NCBI RefSeq assembly: GCF_022179225.1
Contig: NZ_BPQL01000025.1
Span: 29,451-93,450 of the forward strand
DNA: 64,000 nucleotides
From: Methylobacterium goesingense
Lineage (GTDB): Bacteria > Pseudomonadota > Alphaproteobacteria > Rhizobiales > Beijerinckiaceae
Direction: 5' to 3'
In this document: in pieces, positions 25,786 to 34,958 of the stretch
Position numbering within the stretch: position 1 is the stretch's first letter
Layout: each line of letters opens with the position of its first letter
Position numbers and translations under genes: made by a program
The notes under the pieces: generated by a model
The model's input: only the letters and a program-made list of their open reading frames with translations
The model's database searches: none
What the model was told of the DNA's origin: nothing

Positions 25786-26850
25786 ATGCCCGGCCCCGAG
25801 ACACCGCCCTTGAGCCGTCGGCACCGCCTGTTCGCCGCGGGCTTTCGCGCCATCGCGGCGAGCCGGGCGGACCTGTGGATGGGGTCGCTGGCGCGCGGAC
25901 GCGGCCTGATCCTGACCTTCCACCACGTACGCCCCGGCGCGCCCGGCGCCTACGCCCCCAACACGCTGCTGGCGATCACCCCGGACTTCCTGGACCGGAC
26001 CCTCGCGATGGTGCGGCGGCGCGGATTCGAGATCATCGGCCTCGACGCCCTGCCGGAACGCCTCGCGGGCGGGGGCCGCCCGTTCGTCGTGCTGACCTTC
26101 GACGACGGCTACCGCGACAATGCCGAGCATGCGGCCCCCATCCTGCGGCGTCACGGAGCGCCCTGGACGCTGTTCGTGACCAGCGACTTCGCGGACGGGC
26201 GGGGCCGGCTGTGGTGGCTGGAGCTGGAGGCGGCGATCGCCCGCCTCGACCGGGTGCGGGTGCCCGAGGCCGGACTCGACCTGCCGGCCCGGGACGCGCC
26301 CGGGAAATCGGCCGCCTTCGAGGCGGTCTACCGCGCCCTCCGGGCCGGGCCGGAGGAGCGCCTCCTGGCGGTGATCGCGGATCTCTGCGCGGAGGCTGGC
26401 TTCGCGCCCGGGCGCATGGCCGGCGACCTCTGCCTGGGATGGTCCGACCTGCGGGACCTCGGCCGCGACCCGCTCGTGACCTTCGGCGCCCACACGATCA
26501 GCCACCCGATGCTGGCCAAGCATGGCGCGGCGGCCGCGCGCCGGGAGATCGGTGAGGGGCGGGCGCGGATCGCGGCCGAACTCGGGCGCCCGGTCACGCA
26601 CCTGTCCTACCCGGTGGGCGACCCGACCTCGGCCGGCCCGCGCGACTTCGCCCTCGCACACGAACTCGGCTTCGCCACGGCTGTGACGACCCGGCCCGGG
26701 CACCTCTTCGGCCCCCATGCGGACCACCTGCACGCACTGCCGCGAGTCTCGGTGAACGGCCACCACCAGACGGAGGCCGCGCTCGCGGCCCTGCTCTCGG
26801 GCGTGCCGTTCCTGGCGTGGAACCGGGGCCGCAGGCTCAACGTCGCGTAA
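25786..26850 (+). CDS. Polysaccharide deacetylase (NodB-fold) family protein
   Basis: A 354-aa protein with the NodB-fold motifs LTFDDGYRDN (metal Asp-Asp), FGAHTISHPML (H-x3-H metal ligands) and LSYPVGDPTS. It is a carbohydrate esterase 4-type enzyme, probably de-N- or de-O-acetylating an exopolysaccharide sugar or lipid-linked precursor. No clear signal peptide was seen, only an Arg/Ala-rich start, suggesting action on cytoplasmic or membrane substrates. Its stop codon is inside the first unit of a 28-nt tandem repeat array. Confidence 0.88.
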   Translation: MPGPETPPLSRRHRLFAAGFRAIAASRADLWMGSLARGRGLILTFHHVRPGAPGAYAPNTLLAITPDFLDRTLAMVRRRGFEIIGLDALPERLAGGGRPFVVLTFDDGYRDNAEHAAPILRRHGAPWTLFVTSDFADGRGRLWWLELEAAIARLDRVRVPEAGLDLPARDAPGKSAAFEAVYRALRAGPEERLLAVIADLCAEAGFAPGRMAGDLCLGWSDLRDLGRDPLVTFGAHTISHPMLAKHGAAAARREIGEGRARIAAELGRPVTHLSYPVGDPTSAGPRDFALAHELGFATAVTTRPGHLFGPHADHLHALPRVSVNGHHQTEAALAALLSGVPFLAWNRGRRLNVA

Positions 26851-26978
26851 GGCGCTTCAGCGCCGACCGGTCGCGTAAGGCGCTTCAGCGCCGACCGGTC
26901 GCGTAAGGCGCTTCAGCGCCGACCGGTCGCGTAAGGCGCTTCAGCACCGACCGGTCGCGTAAGGCGCTTCAGCGCCGG
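26845..26978. repeat. 28-nt tandem repeat, about 4.8 copies, at a convergent gene junction
   Basis: Units start at 26845, 26873, 26901, 26929 and 26957 (the last partial, 22 nt). Each unit contains two palindromes, GGCGCTTCAGCGCC and GACCGGTC. Copies 1-3 are identical; copy 4 has one G-to-A change. The deacetylase stop lies in unit 1 and the stop of the opposite gene (26969-26971) in the last unit, so the array makes up the whole intergenic gap. Confidence 0.97.
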
Positions 26979-27379
26979 CGGCGGTGCCGGCGATACGAGC
27001 GGCTCTCGCCGCCCGCGATGGCGAAGCTGGCGCTCTGGCGGCCGTGGCGCGCGTAACGCCCGCGCCGTCCGCGACGCCCGATGGAGGCGATGGCCGCCCC
27101 CGTGGCCGCCGCACTCGCCGCGATGCTCTGCGGAATCGCCGCGAGTGCGCTGGCGACATCGGCCGAGGCCGTGCTGGTGGAGGCACCGCTGGCGACGTTC
27201 CGGGCGGCCGGCCCGAACATGGCGAGGCACTGGTTGTAGGCGAGGTCGTTCTTCAGGCGCTCGCAATCCGAGACCGAGCGGGGCGCGCCCTGGGCCTGCG
27301 CCGGCGATCCCGAGACGAGGTGGACCAGAGCCGGAACCACGAAGCCGAGCAGAAGCAGATGCGTGCGCAGGGAAGGCAT
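26969..27379 (-). CDS. Exported small protein with Arg-rich C-terminus, unknown function
   Basis: A 136-aa protein with a signal peptide (LLLLGFVVPALVHLVSGSPAQA). It continues with a two-Cys segment (DCERLKNDLAYNQCLAMFG), Ala/Ser-rich sequence and an Arg-rich tail ending YRRHRRRR. ATG 27379 is chosen because the signal peptide starts there. The two-Cys motif near the mature N-terminus is seen in several small rhizobial-type exported proteins. Function unknown. Its 3' end runs into the tandem repeat array, which may have altered the tail. Confidence 0.65.
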   Translation of the reverse strand: MPSLRTHLLLLGFVVPALVHLVSGSPAQAQGAPRSVSDCERLKNDLAYNQCLAMFGPAARNVASGASTSTASADVASALAAIPQSIAASAAATGAAIASIGRRGRRGRYARHGRQSASFAIAGGESRSYRRHRRRR

Positions 27380-27480
27380 TGAGCGGGACGACGGCCTCTG
27401 AACGAATGACAGGGGGCGGTTCTGGCGCCCGAGTGCGGCGAAAAACCGACGCCGCGCCAGGAATTCCACGCGCCCCGGCC

Positions 27481-27723
27481 TCAGCGCGGCTGCGGTGGCC
27501 CGTTCGCGGCATCGTCGCTGCCGTCGTTCCGGCCCATCCAGCTGATCAGCGGCATCAGGGGGAAGATCCAGGCGATGCCGAGCAGGGCGTAGAGTATCGC
27601 CTGCACGGGCGCCGGCGTCTGCGAGATCCGGCTGTCGGCCAGCGCCATGGCCAGCGGCGCGTAGACGATGATGAAGGCCAGCATCACGATGGTGCCGATC
27701 AGCGAACGGGTGCGGCGGCGCAT
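27481..27723 (-). CDS. DUF2842 small membrane protein
   Basis: An 80-aa protein with two hydrophobic segments (LIGTIVMLAFIIVYAPLAMAL; ILYALLGIAWIFPLMPLISWM) and a charged tail, matching the DUF2842 family of alphaproteobacteria. Position and motif W-x-x-x-x-x-P fit the family. No function is assigned to it. Confidence 0.8.
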   Translation of the reverse strand: MRRRTRSLIGTIVMLAFIIVYAPLAMALADSRISQTPAPVQAILYALLGIAWIFPLMPLISWMGRNDGSDDAANGPPQPR

Positions 27724-27842
27724 CGGCCTGATCCTCGAAGCGAACGGGTGTCCCAGCGGGGTAGAGCCCCGCACGACCGATGGCAACGGCTGCGGCCGCG
27801 ACCCTTTCGGCAGCCGGCCGCGATCCGTTCCGGCCCCGGCCT

Positions 27843-28616
27843 TCAGAGTTCCGCGGAGCGGTTCGACAGCTCCATCCGCAATTGCCGGGCGGCTTCCTGG
27901 AGGGCGGCGTCGCGCCGCCGCCGGGGCCGGGGCACCGTGATCGGCATCTCGGCCGCCAGCCGGCCGGGGCTGCCCGCGAGCACGACGACCCGGTCGGCGA
28001 GCGTCACGGCCTCGTCGATGTCGTGGGTGACGAACAGGATGGTCTTGCCCGTCGCCGCCTGGATGCGCTGCAACTCGTCCTGCAGACCCTCGCGGGTGAA
28101 GCTGTCCAGCGCCGAGAACGGCTCGTCCATGAGCAGCACGTCCGGGTCGACCGCGAGCGCCCGCGCGATGGCGACGCGCTGGCGCTGGCCGCCGGAGAGC
28201 TGGTGCGGCCAGCGCTGGCCGAGATCGCTCAGGCCCACGAGGTCGAGCATGGCCTGCGCCTTGGCCAGGCGCTCGGCCTTCGAGAGGCCACTGCCCTCGA
28301 GGCCGAAGGCGACGTTGGCGACGACCCGACGCCAGGGCAGCAGCCGCGCATCCTGGAACACCAGGGCCATCGGCGTGCGGCAATCCGGGCGGGCGCGAAG
28401 CCGGACGGTGCCCGAGCTCGGCTTGGCCAGCCCGATCAGCACCCGCAGGACGGTGGACTTGCCGACACCGGATTCGCCCACGATGACGAGGAACTCGCCG
28501 CGCGCCACCGTGAGGTCGAGATCCGCCAGGATGACGTTGCGGGTGCCAGCGCGCTCATAGGCGAGGCTTAAGCCCGCGATGGAAATGATCGGCTCGGAGG
28601 TGATCGATTCGGACAT
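27843..28616 (-). CDS. NitT/TauT-type ABC transporter ATPase
   Basis: A 257-aa ABC ATPase with Walker A GESGVGKST, signature LSGGQRQRVAIARAL and Walker B VLLMDEPFSALD, followed by FVTHDIDEAV. It is of the nitrate/sulfonate/taurine/thiamine-precursor class (SsuB/TauB-like). It begins 1 nt after the permease stop. The substrate cannot be told because no binding-protein gene is present next to it. Confidence 0.9.
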   Translation of the reverse strand: MSESITSEPIISIAGLSLAYERAGTRNVILADLDLTVARGEFLVIVGESGVGKSTVLRVLIGLAKPSSGTVRLRARPDCRTPMALVFQDARLLPWRRVVANVAFGLEGSGLSKAERLAKAQAMLDLVGLSDLGQRWPHQLSGGQRQRVAIARALAVDPDVLLMDEPFSALDSFTREGLQDELQRIQAATGKTILFVTHDIDEAVTLADRVVVLAGSPGRLAAEMPITVPRPRRRRDAALQEAARQLRMELSNRSAEL

Positions 28617-28617
28617 C

Positions 28618-29370
28618 TCAGGCGCGCCACCGTAGGAGCCACCCCTGGAGGGCGACGAAGGCCGTGTCGAACAGGCCGTAGAGGGCGGCCATGGTGAGCA
28701 TGTAGACGACGACGATGTCGGTGGAGAGCAGGCTCGATGCCTGCATCATCCGGGCGCCGACGCCGGGCACGCCGAAGATCTCGGCGGCCACCACCGCCAT
28801 CCAGGCCTGGCCCAGCGCCGTGCGCAGGCCGACGAGGATGCCGGGCGTCGCGGCCGGGAGCAGGATCTTGGTCAGCCGCGCCCAGGGCGAGCCGAAGCCG
28901 AAGGCCTGGGCCACCTCGACGAGGTCGCGGTCGACGCCGCGCACCGCCCCTTGCGTCGCGAAGAACACGATCCAGAACACGCCGATGGCGATGATGAACA
29001 CGGCGGCCTCCGGCTGGACGCCGAACCAGATGATGGCGAACGGCACCCAGGCGAGACCGGGGATCGGCCGCAGCAGACGCACGATCCAGGCGGTCGCCGC
29101 CTCGAACCAGCGGAACATGCCGCTGAGCAGCCCGAGCGCGATGCCCGCGCCCGCGCCGACCCCGAGGCCGGTCACGTAGTGGCTGAGGCTCGACAGGACC
29201 GCCTCGCCCCAGACACCGAGGCGGACCTCGTTGAGGAAGGCCGCCGGGATCGTGCTCGGCGGCGGCAGGAAGGCCGGATTGATGAGGCCGAGGCGCGGCA
29301 TCGCCTCCCAGAACAGCAGGAAGGCGAAGAGCCCGGCCGCCGCCAGGGCGGTGGAGCGCAGGGCCATCAT
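28618..29370 (-). CDS. NitT/TauT-type ABC transporter permease
   Basis: A 250-aa permease of the SsuC/TauC type with six hydrophobic segments (LAAAGLFAFLLFWEAMP; LLRPIPGLAWVPFAIIWFG; VFIIAIGVFWIVFFA). The coupling EAA-like loop is LVEVAQAFGFGSPWARLTKIL. It forms an operon with the ATPase gene downstream. The 169-nt gap to the epimerase gene contains no further gene. Confidence 0.9.
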   Translation of the reverse strand: MMALRSTALAAAGLFAFLLFWEAMPRLGLINPAFLPPPSTIPAAFLNEVRLGVWGEAVLSSLSHYVTGLGVGAGAGIALGLLSGMFRWFEAATAWIVRLLRPIPGLAWVPFAIIWFGVQPEAAVFIIAIGVFWIVFFATQGAVRGVDRDLVEVAQAFGFGSPWARLTKILLPAATPGILVGLRTALGQAWMAVVAAEIFGVPGVGARMMQASSLLSTDIVVVYMLTMAALYGLFDTAFVALQGWLLRWRA

Positions 29371-29539
29371 CGCCGGCCACCCGGGACGCCGTGGAACGGG
29401 CCGTCTCGGCGGGCGCGCCGGGGCGGGAAGGATCTGGAGATCATCGGGGGGACATGCTTCGGTCGGAACGGCAGGGGAGTTGGTCTTGGCGAAAAGATAG
29501 CTTTGGCGGGGAGGATTCGCCGGAGCGGGGTCTCGCGAA

Positions 29540-30553
29540 TCAAACCCCGTAATAGCCCCGGTACCACGCCACGAAGGCGGGGATGCCGAGCCTAAGCGGC
29601 GTTTCGGGCACCCCTCCGATCAGCGCCCGCAGGAGGTCGGTGCTCGCCTCGGTGCTGGGCACGTCGCCGGGGGGCAGGGGCTGGAGGATGCGCTCGGCGC
29701 GGGCGCCGAGGGCGCGTTCCAGTTCGTCGATCATCGCGTCGACCCGGACCGGGTGGCCGCCCCCGATATTGACGAGGCGGAACGGTGCCACCGGGCTCAG
29801 GGTGTCGCCGGGGCAGGCCGGGCCTTCTCCGTCGCCGGGACGAGGCGGGGGCCGGTCCATCAATCCGCGGATCGCCGCGACGAGGTCATCGATATAGGTG
29901 AAGTCACGCTCGGCCGCGCCCCCGGCGAAGACCGAGATCGGCTCGCCCGCCAGGATCTTCCGCGTGAACAGGAACAGCGCCATGTCGGGTCGGCCCCAGG
30001 GGCCGTAGACCGTGAAGAACCGGAAGGCGGTGGTCGGAATGCCGAACAGGTGGCTGTAGGAATGCATCATCGCCTCGCCCGCGAGCTTGGAGGCGGCGTA
30101 CAGGGTCAGCGGCGTCACCGCGGGGTCGGTCTCGCGGAACGGCAGGGCAGTGTTGCCGCCATAGGCCGAGCTCGTGGAGGCGAACAGGAGGTGGCGTACC
30201 GGGTGCGCCCGCACCGCCTCGACGAGGTTCGCCGTGCCGACGAGGTTGGCCTCCACGTAGGCGCCGGGATTCTCCAGGCTGTAACGCACGCCGGCCTGGG
30301 CCGCGAGGTGTACGACGATCTCGGGCCGCGCCTCCCCGACCGCCGCCAGCAGCGCGCCCGGCGTCTCCAGGCGGGCCTCGACGGAGGTGAAATCGGGATT
30401 GCCGGCGAGGTCGGCGTGGCGCGCCCGTTTCAGGCCAACGTCGTAATAGTCGCTGAAGCCGTCGAAACCCGTGACGGCATGCCCCTCGTCGAGAAGGCGC
30501 CGCGCGAGGTGGTAGCCGATGAAGCCGGCGGTGCCGGTCACGAAGACGCGCAT
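29540..30553 (-). CDS. NAD-dependent sugar epimerase, UDP-glucuronate 4-epimerase-like
   Basis: A 337-aa extended SDR protein with the NAD motif GTAGFIG at the N-terminus, the active-site YAASK, and FRFFTVYGPWGRPDMALFLF, typical of UDP-glucuronate/UDP-galacturonate epimerases. It supplies nucleotide sugar for the exopolysaccharide genes to its left. A ~15-residue Pro/Gly-rich insertion (PPPRPGDGEGPACPGDTLS) interrupts the C-terminal third and is unusual. Translation starts at ATG 30553. Confidence 0.87.
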   Translation of the reverse strand: MRVFVTGTAGFIGYHLARRLLDEGHAVTGFDGFSDYYDVGLKRARHADLAGNPDFTSVEARLETPGALLAAVGEARPEIVVHLAAQAGVRYSLENPGAYVEANLVGTANLVEAVRAHPVRHLLFASTSSAYGGNTALPFRETDPAVTPLTLYAASKLAGEAMMHSYSHLFGIPTTAFRFFTVYGPWGRPDMALFLFTRKILAGEPISVFAGGAAERDFTYIDDLVAAIRGLMDRPPPRPGDGEGPACPGDTLSPVAPFRLVNIGGGHPVRVDAMIDELERALGARAERILQPLPPGDVPSTEASTDLLRALIGGVPETPLRLGIPAFVAWYRGYYGV

Positions 30554-30965
30554 GGGGTTCCTTGCGGCCGTGGCGAACCGGGTGAGCCTGCGCCCCGACT
30601 ACACCCGAGGCCGCGCGACCTCAAGAAACCGGGGCCTATCCCCTTGAACCGCCTGCCGCGGACCGCGCGCGCGGCCCGCCAACGGCGGTGTGGACGGCCC
30701 GACCGTCTGTGCGTTGCAGCACACCCATGCGCGATGCCTTGTTTCCCGAGGGTCAAACCCCAGATATAACAGCAGCATGACGCTGTCGCGTCTGGTTCGG
30801 CCGCGCTTTAGATGCCCGCGGTGTCGACGTTTTGCCTCACGAATGTCCGCGGTGTCGTGCCGGGTTCCTGTGAGGCGAAGGCCTGCCAGGACACGACGCG
30901 CTTCTCACCCGAAACTTTCCGTGGGCCCTCGCCCGCGAAAAACCAGTCCGCGAGCCATTCGATCC
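30554..30965. other. 412-nt divergent intergenic region
   Basis: This is the gap between the epimerase gene and the 77-aa gene. A TATAAC at 30765-30770 could be a -10 box for rightward transcription. Readable frames here are Arg-rich and lack coding character. I see no RNA gene or repeat. Confidence 0.4.
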
Positions 30966-31199
30966 ATGAACCAGCTTGTCCGCATGTCACAGGTCGGCGA
31001 GGCCGACGCGATCGCAGAGCCCTCCGCCGAATTGCGGGTTCCGTTCGCGCAGTCCGGCGCCTTCGTGTGCAAGTTCATCATCGGCGAGCCGAACGACCGC
31101 GCGGTCTGCTGCGGCGCGCCGGCGCCCGATGGCAAGAGCTGGTGCGCGTTCCACCGCCGCATCGTGTTCGAGCCGGCTCGCCCCGGCCGCCTGCGCTGA
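30966..31199 (+). CDS. 77-aa protein resembling the C-terminal motif of GcrA
   Basis: A 77-aa protein with C35, C48-C49, C60 and H63 arranged as FIIGEPNDRAVCCGAP ... GKSWCAFHRRIVFEP. This is close to the C-terminal Cys/His segment of GcrA-type cell-cycle regulators (CGAxxxxGxxYCAYHxRxAYxP). The N-terminal helix-turn-helix of GcrA is missing and no in-frame upstream sequence encodes one. The Cys/His set may bind zinc. It is followed by a strong terminator. Function unknown; GcrA relation is an inference from the motif. Confidence 0.7.
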   Translation: MNQLVRMSQVGEADAIAEPSAELRVPFAQSGAFVCKFIIGEPNDRAVCCGAPAPDGKSWCAFHRRIVFEPARPGRLR

Positions 31200-31226
31200 T
31201 CGAACCCCGCCGGATCACCCCTCTGG

Positions 31227-31258
31227 AAGCCCCCGCCGGTAGACCCGGCGGGGGCTTT
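31227..31258 (+). terminator. Rho-independent terminator
   Basis: A 13-bp stem (AAGCCCCCGCCGG / CCGGCGGGGGCTT) with a short TAGAC-type loop ends in CTTT. It lies 28 nt after the GcrA-tail-like gene and 15 nt before the convergent gene's stop. Confidence 0.88.
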
Positions 31259-31272
31259 CGTTTGCACGCGGG

Positions 31273-31905
31273 CTAATCGTCGGCCTCCTCGTCGAGGGGT
31301 TGGTAGGTGCGAAGGCGGCGGCCGTCGGGAAACTCGACGGTGCGGGACCGGACCACGATGTACCCGGCCTCCTGGGCCCGGCGCACTCGGGCCGCCCGGT
31401 CGTCCTCGAACATCCGCCCGCCGACGAACACGCCGGAGCGATCCGGGGCCGCCTCGACGGCGTAGCCGTAGCGGGACATCGGCGGCGCGACGGCCGGGCG
31501 CATCGTCACCGCGCGGATGGCGGGCCGGGGGGCAGGTGCGGTCACGCGGGTGCGGGGCAGGGCCGCCACGACGGGTCGGCGTGGAGCCGCGGGCCGGGCC
31601 GCCGCCACCCGGCGCGGAACTGGACGGGCGGCAACCTTGCGCGGGCGGGCTGCGGTGGCGACCGACCGGCGCGGCGCGGCCACGGGGCCCGGCGCGCCGG
31701 ACACGGCCGGGGCCTCGACCTTGTCCTTAGTCTCGCGTCCCTGGACCTCGCCCGCCTTGATCTCGTGAGACTCGCGGGGAGGCGGATCGGTCCAGGACCG
31801 GCCGGCCGGCGCGGTCTCGGCCGAGGCGGGCAGGAGCGCGAGGAGGGGCAGGAGGCCAAGCGCGAAGGCGGCGATCCCGAGGCGACGATGGGCGGCGAAC
31901 GTCAT
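31273..31905 (-). CDS. Exported Ala/Pro/Arg-rich protein, unknown function
   Basis: A 210-aa protein with a signal peptide (IAAFALGLLPLLALLPASA). Then follow ~110 residues of Ala/Pro/Arg low-complexity sequence (RPRKVAARPVPRRVAAARP) and a compact C-terminal part ending VVRSRTVEFPDGRRLRTYQPL. The basic low-complexity part could contact the cell wall or other polyanions. No known domain recognised. Start ATG at 31905. Confidence 0.65.
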   Translation of the reverse strand: MTFAAHRRLGIAAFALGLLPLLALLPASAETAPAGRSWTDPPPRESHEIKAGEVQGRETKDKVEAPAVSGAPGPVAAPRRSVATAARPRKVAARPVPRRVAAARPAAPRRPVVAALPRTRVTAPAPRPAIRAVTMRPAVAPPMSRYGYAVEAAPDRSGVFVGGRMFEDDRAARVRRAQEAGYIVVRSRTVEFPDGRRLRTYQPLDEEADD

Positions 31906-32257
31906 CACGACCTCCAACGAGCAGTCCGCGCCGGACCCCGCACCCGTGTTCCGCCTCGCCGAGCGAACCCTGCGAATCACGGCCAAGCCCAGCCTCATCT
32001 TTGGGAACCTTAGGGAAATCTTACGGGTCCGTCCACGCACGGCGATCCTTGCCGGGCACGACGCCGCCCTTGTTCCGCGATTGCTTCGCAGGATTCGAAT
32101 CGCGGGGCCGCGCGGGCCGTTCCGGGCTCCGGCGGCTGGCGTCCGGCGGCCGCCCGTGGGAAAGGTCCGCGACGGACGCGGCATTGCCGTGGATCGTCCC
32201 GGGACCATGTTCGTTGACGCTCCACAATCGACCCGGCGTGGAGAGGAGAGCCATTCC
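31906..32257. other. 352-nt divergent intergenic region upstream of sodC
   Basis: It separates the Ala/Pro/Arg-rich protein gene from sodC and should hold both promoters. GAGAGGAGAG (about 32240-32250) is the sodC RBS. A TTGACG at 32214-32219 might be a -35 element but no good -10 follows. Nothing else was recognised. Confidence 0.4.
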
Positions 32258-32824
32258 ATGAGACGTGTTCTGTCGGTCCTCGCGCTTGCCGCGAGCACGG
32301 CCCTGGCCGCCCATCCCGCCCTCGCGCAGACCGCCCCGGCGGCGCCCGAGGCTCCGGCGGCGCCCCCCGCGGCCCCGCAGACCTTCGAGAGCCCGATCCA
32401 GAACGGAAAGGGCGAGCCCATCGGCAAGATCGTGATTCGCGACGGCGCGAGCGCCCTGGTCATGCGCGTGATGATCCAGCCTGGCGGTCTCCCCCCCGGC
32501 TGGCACGGCATCCACTTCCACGCCGTGGGCGACTGCTCGGACACCGCGAAGTTCGAGAAGTCGAAGGCCCATGTGAACCACGACCAGAGCAAGCACGGCC
32601 TGCTCAACGCCGAGGGCCCGGACGAGGGCGACCTGCCCAACGTCTTCGCCAATGCGGACGGTTCGGTGAACGCGGAGGTGTCGAGCGAGACGCCGCTGAC
32701 GGGCGAGGGCGCCCTGAAGGACGGGGACGGCTCGGCCCTGATCATCCACGCCAACGAGGACGATCACACCACCCAGCCCATCGGTGGCGCCGGCGCCCGC
32801 ATCGCCTGCGCGGTGATCAAGTAG
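32258..32824 (+). CDS. sodC: Periplasmic Cu/Zn superoxide dismutase
   Basis: A 188-aa protein with a signal peptide ending AHPALAQ and a Pro/Ala linker. Copper ligands H86, H88 and H164 (HGIHFHAVGDC, IIHANEDDH), bridging H105, zinc ligands H113 and D125, catalytic R181 and the disulfide C93-C184 are present. The remaining zinc ligand, normally His in GPHAGDLPN, is Asp (GPDEGDLPN, D122). It removes superoxide in the periplasm. Strong RBS GAGAGGAGAG precedes ATG 32258. Confidence 0.9.
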   Translation: MRRVLSVLALAASTALAAHPALAQTAPAAPEAPAAPPAAPQTFESPIQNGKGEPIGKIVIRDGASALVMRVMIQPGGLPPGWHGIHFHAVGDCSDTAKFEKSKAHVNHDQSKHGLLNAEGPDEGDLPNVFANADGSVNAEVSSETPLTGEGALKDGDGSALIIHANEDDHTTQPIGGAGARIACAVIK

Positions 32825-32837
32825 GGTTTGGGCTCAC

Positions 32838-32862
32838 CCCGCGGAGCCGACGGCTCCGCGGG
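32838..32862. terminator. Bidirectional-type hairpin between sodC and dxs
   Basis: A perfect 11-bp stem CCCGCGGAGCC / GGCTCCGCGGG with a 3-nt loop lies between two convergent genes (stops at 32824 and 32878). There is no T-run, so termination strength is uncertain. Confidence 0.65.
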
Positions 32863-32877
32863 ATCTTCGGGACGGGC

Positions 32878-34887
32878 CTATTTCTGGGCGACGCTGACGA
32901 GCTTGGCGCCGCGCGCCTTCCGCTCGGGGAGGGCGGCCTTGACGGTTTTCAGGATGCCGGCGGCGTCGAGGCCGGCCTCGGCGTACATGGCATCCGGGGT
33001 GTTGTGGTCCTGGTAGGTGTCGGGCAGGGTCAGCGTGCGCACCCGGACCCGGCCGGCATCCAGCGCGCCCCGCTCGGCGAGCAGGTGCAGCACCATGGCG
33101 CCGAAGCCCCCCACCGAGCCCTCCTCCAGGGTCACCAGGACCTCGTGGCGGCCGGCGAGATCGAGAATCAGCGCCTCGTCCAGCGGCTTGGCGAAGCGCG
33201 CATCCGCCACGCTCACCGCGATGCCCTCCGCCTCCAGCGCGTCGGCCGCCTTCAGCGCCTCCGCCATCCGCGTGCCCAGCGCCAGAAGCGCCACTCGCGC
33301 CCCCTCGGGCGCCCGCACCATCCGGCCCTTGCCGATCGGCAGCGCGACCCCGCGCTCCGGCAGGTCCACGCCCACCCCCTCGCCGCGCGGGTAGCGCAGC
33401 GCGATCGGGCCCGTGTCGTGCGCGTGCGCCGTCGCCACCATGTGCACGAGTTCGGCCTCGTCCGAGGCCGCCATCACCGTCATGTTCGGCAGGCAGCAGA
33501 GATAGGCCAGGTCGAAGGCGCCCGCATGCGTCGCCCCGTCCGCCCCGACCAGGCCGGCCCGGTCCATGCAGAAGCGCACGGGCAGGTTCTGCAGCGCCAC
33601 GTCGTGCACGACCTGGTCGTAGGCCCGCTGCAGGAAGGTCGAGTAGATCGCCACGAACGGCTTGTAGCCCTCGGTGGCCAGCCCGCCCGCGAAGGTCACC
33701 GCGTGCTGCTCGGCGATGCCCACATCGAAGGTGCGCTCGGGATGCGCCTGGCCGAACAGGTCGATGCCCGTGCCGCCGGGCATCGCCGCCGTGATCGCCA
33801 CGACCTTCTCGTCGGCATCCGCCGCCTTGATCAGGCTCTCGCCGAACACCCGCGTGTAGGCCGGGGCGTTGGGCTTGGCCTTGGCCTGGACCCCCGAGAG
33901 CACGTCGAACTTGACCACCCCGTGGTAGCGGTCGGCGCTGGCCTCCGCCGGCGCGTAGCCCTTGCCCTTCTGGGTGACGACGTGGAGCAGGATCGGGCCC
34001 TGCTCGGAATCACGCACGTTCTTGAGGACGGGCAGCAGGTGGTCGAGGTTGTGACCGTCGACCGGCCCGACATAGTGGAAGCCCATCTCCTCGAACATCG
34101 TGCCCGAGCCCACCACCAGGGAGCGGGCGTATTCCTCGGCCGCCGCCGCGCGCTGGTAGATCGCCTTCGGCAACAGCTTGCCCAGCTGCTTGGCGGTCTC
34201 GCGCAGGGACTGGTAGGCGTCACCGGAGGCCAGGCGCGCGAAGTAGGCCGACATGGCGCCGACCGGGGGCGCGATCGACATGTCGTTGTCGTTGAGGATC
34301 ACGATCAGGCGGGATTTCAGCGCGCCGGCATTGTTCATGGCCTCGTAGGCCATGCCCGCCGACATCGAGCCGTCGCCGATCACCGCGATCATGTTGCGGC
34401 GCTTGCCCGCCGGCGCACCCTTGACCTTGGCCGAGGCCTCGTCGAGGTCACGCGCCACCGCCATGCCGAGCGCGGCCGAGATCGAGGTCGAGGAATGGGC
34501 CGCGCCGAAGGGGTCGTAGACGCTCTCCGAGCGCTTGGTGAAGCCCGACAGCCCGCCGGGCTGGCGCAGGGTCCGGATGCGGTCGCGCCGGCCGGTGAGG
34601 ATCTTGTGCGGGTAGGCCTGGTGCCCGACGTCCCAGACGATGCGGTCGTCCGGCGTGTCGAACACGTGGTGCAGCGCCACCGTCAGCTCGACCACCCCCA
34701 GCCCCGAGCCCAGGTGCCCGCCCGTGACCGAGACCGCGTCGATCATCTCCGTGCGCACCGCGTCGGCCACCGCCTGCAGCTCGCTCTCCGGCAAAAGCCG
34801 AAGCGACGCCGGTTCCGCCAGCCCGTCCAGGATCGCCGTCGCCTCCGAAGAGACAGGGCCCGCTTGCGTGGTTTCTTGCCGTGACAC
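32878..34887 (-). CDS. dxs: 1-deoxy-D-xylulose-5-phosphate synthase
   Basis: A 669-aa thiamine-diphosphate enzyme: [20 protein letters not shown] near the start, the ThDP motif [18 protein letters not shown] and a transketolase C-terminal domain. It condenses pyruvate and glyceraldehyde-3-phosphate in the first step of the MEP isoprenoid pathway, which feeds carotenoids, hopanoids and quinones. Length and motifs are normal. xseB lies just upstream, a common alphaproteobacterial pairing. Confidence 0.96.
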   Translation of the reverse strand: MSRQETTQAGPVSSEATAILDGLAEPASLRLLPESELQAVADAVRTEMIDAVSVTGGHLGSGLGVVELTVALHHVFDTPDDRIVWDVGHQAYPHKILTGRRDRIRTLRQPGGLSGFTKRSESVYDPFGAAHSSTSISAALGMAVARDLDEASAKVKGAPAGKRRNMIAVIGDGSMSAGMAYEAMNNAGALKSRLIVILNDNDMSIAPPVGAMSAYFARLASGDAYQSLRETAKQLGKLLPKAIYQRAAAAEEYARSLVVGSGTMFEEMGFHYVGPVDGHNLDHLLPVLKNVRDSEQGPILLHVVTQKGKGYAPAEASADRYHGVVKFDVLSGVQAKAKPNAPAYTRVFGESLIKAADADEKVVAITAAMPGGTGIDLFGQAHPERTFDVGIAEQHAVTFAGGLATEGYKPFVAIYSTFLQRAYDQVVHDVALQNLPVRFCMDRAGLVGADGATHAGAFDLAYLCCLPNMTVMAASDEAELVHMVATAHAHDTGPIALRYPRGEGVGVDLPERGVALPIGKGRMVRAPEGARVALLALGTRMAEALKAADALEAEGIAVSVADARFAKPLDEALILDLAGRHEVLVTLEEGSVGGFGAMVLHLLAERGALDAGRVRVRTLTLPDTYQDHNTPDAMYAEAGLDAAGILKTVKAALPERKARGAKLVSVAQK

Positions 34888-34958
34888 CGATCGACCTCAC
34901 GCCCGGAGGGAAGACAGGCGCGCAATCGCTTGCGGCCAATGACATTTTTGAACCGGGG

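Noticed and set aside
26845..26978. Possible CRISPR array
   Set aside because: Units abut directly with no spacers, and no cas genes are in the window.
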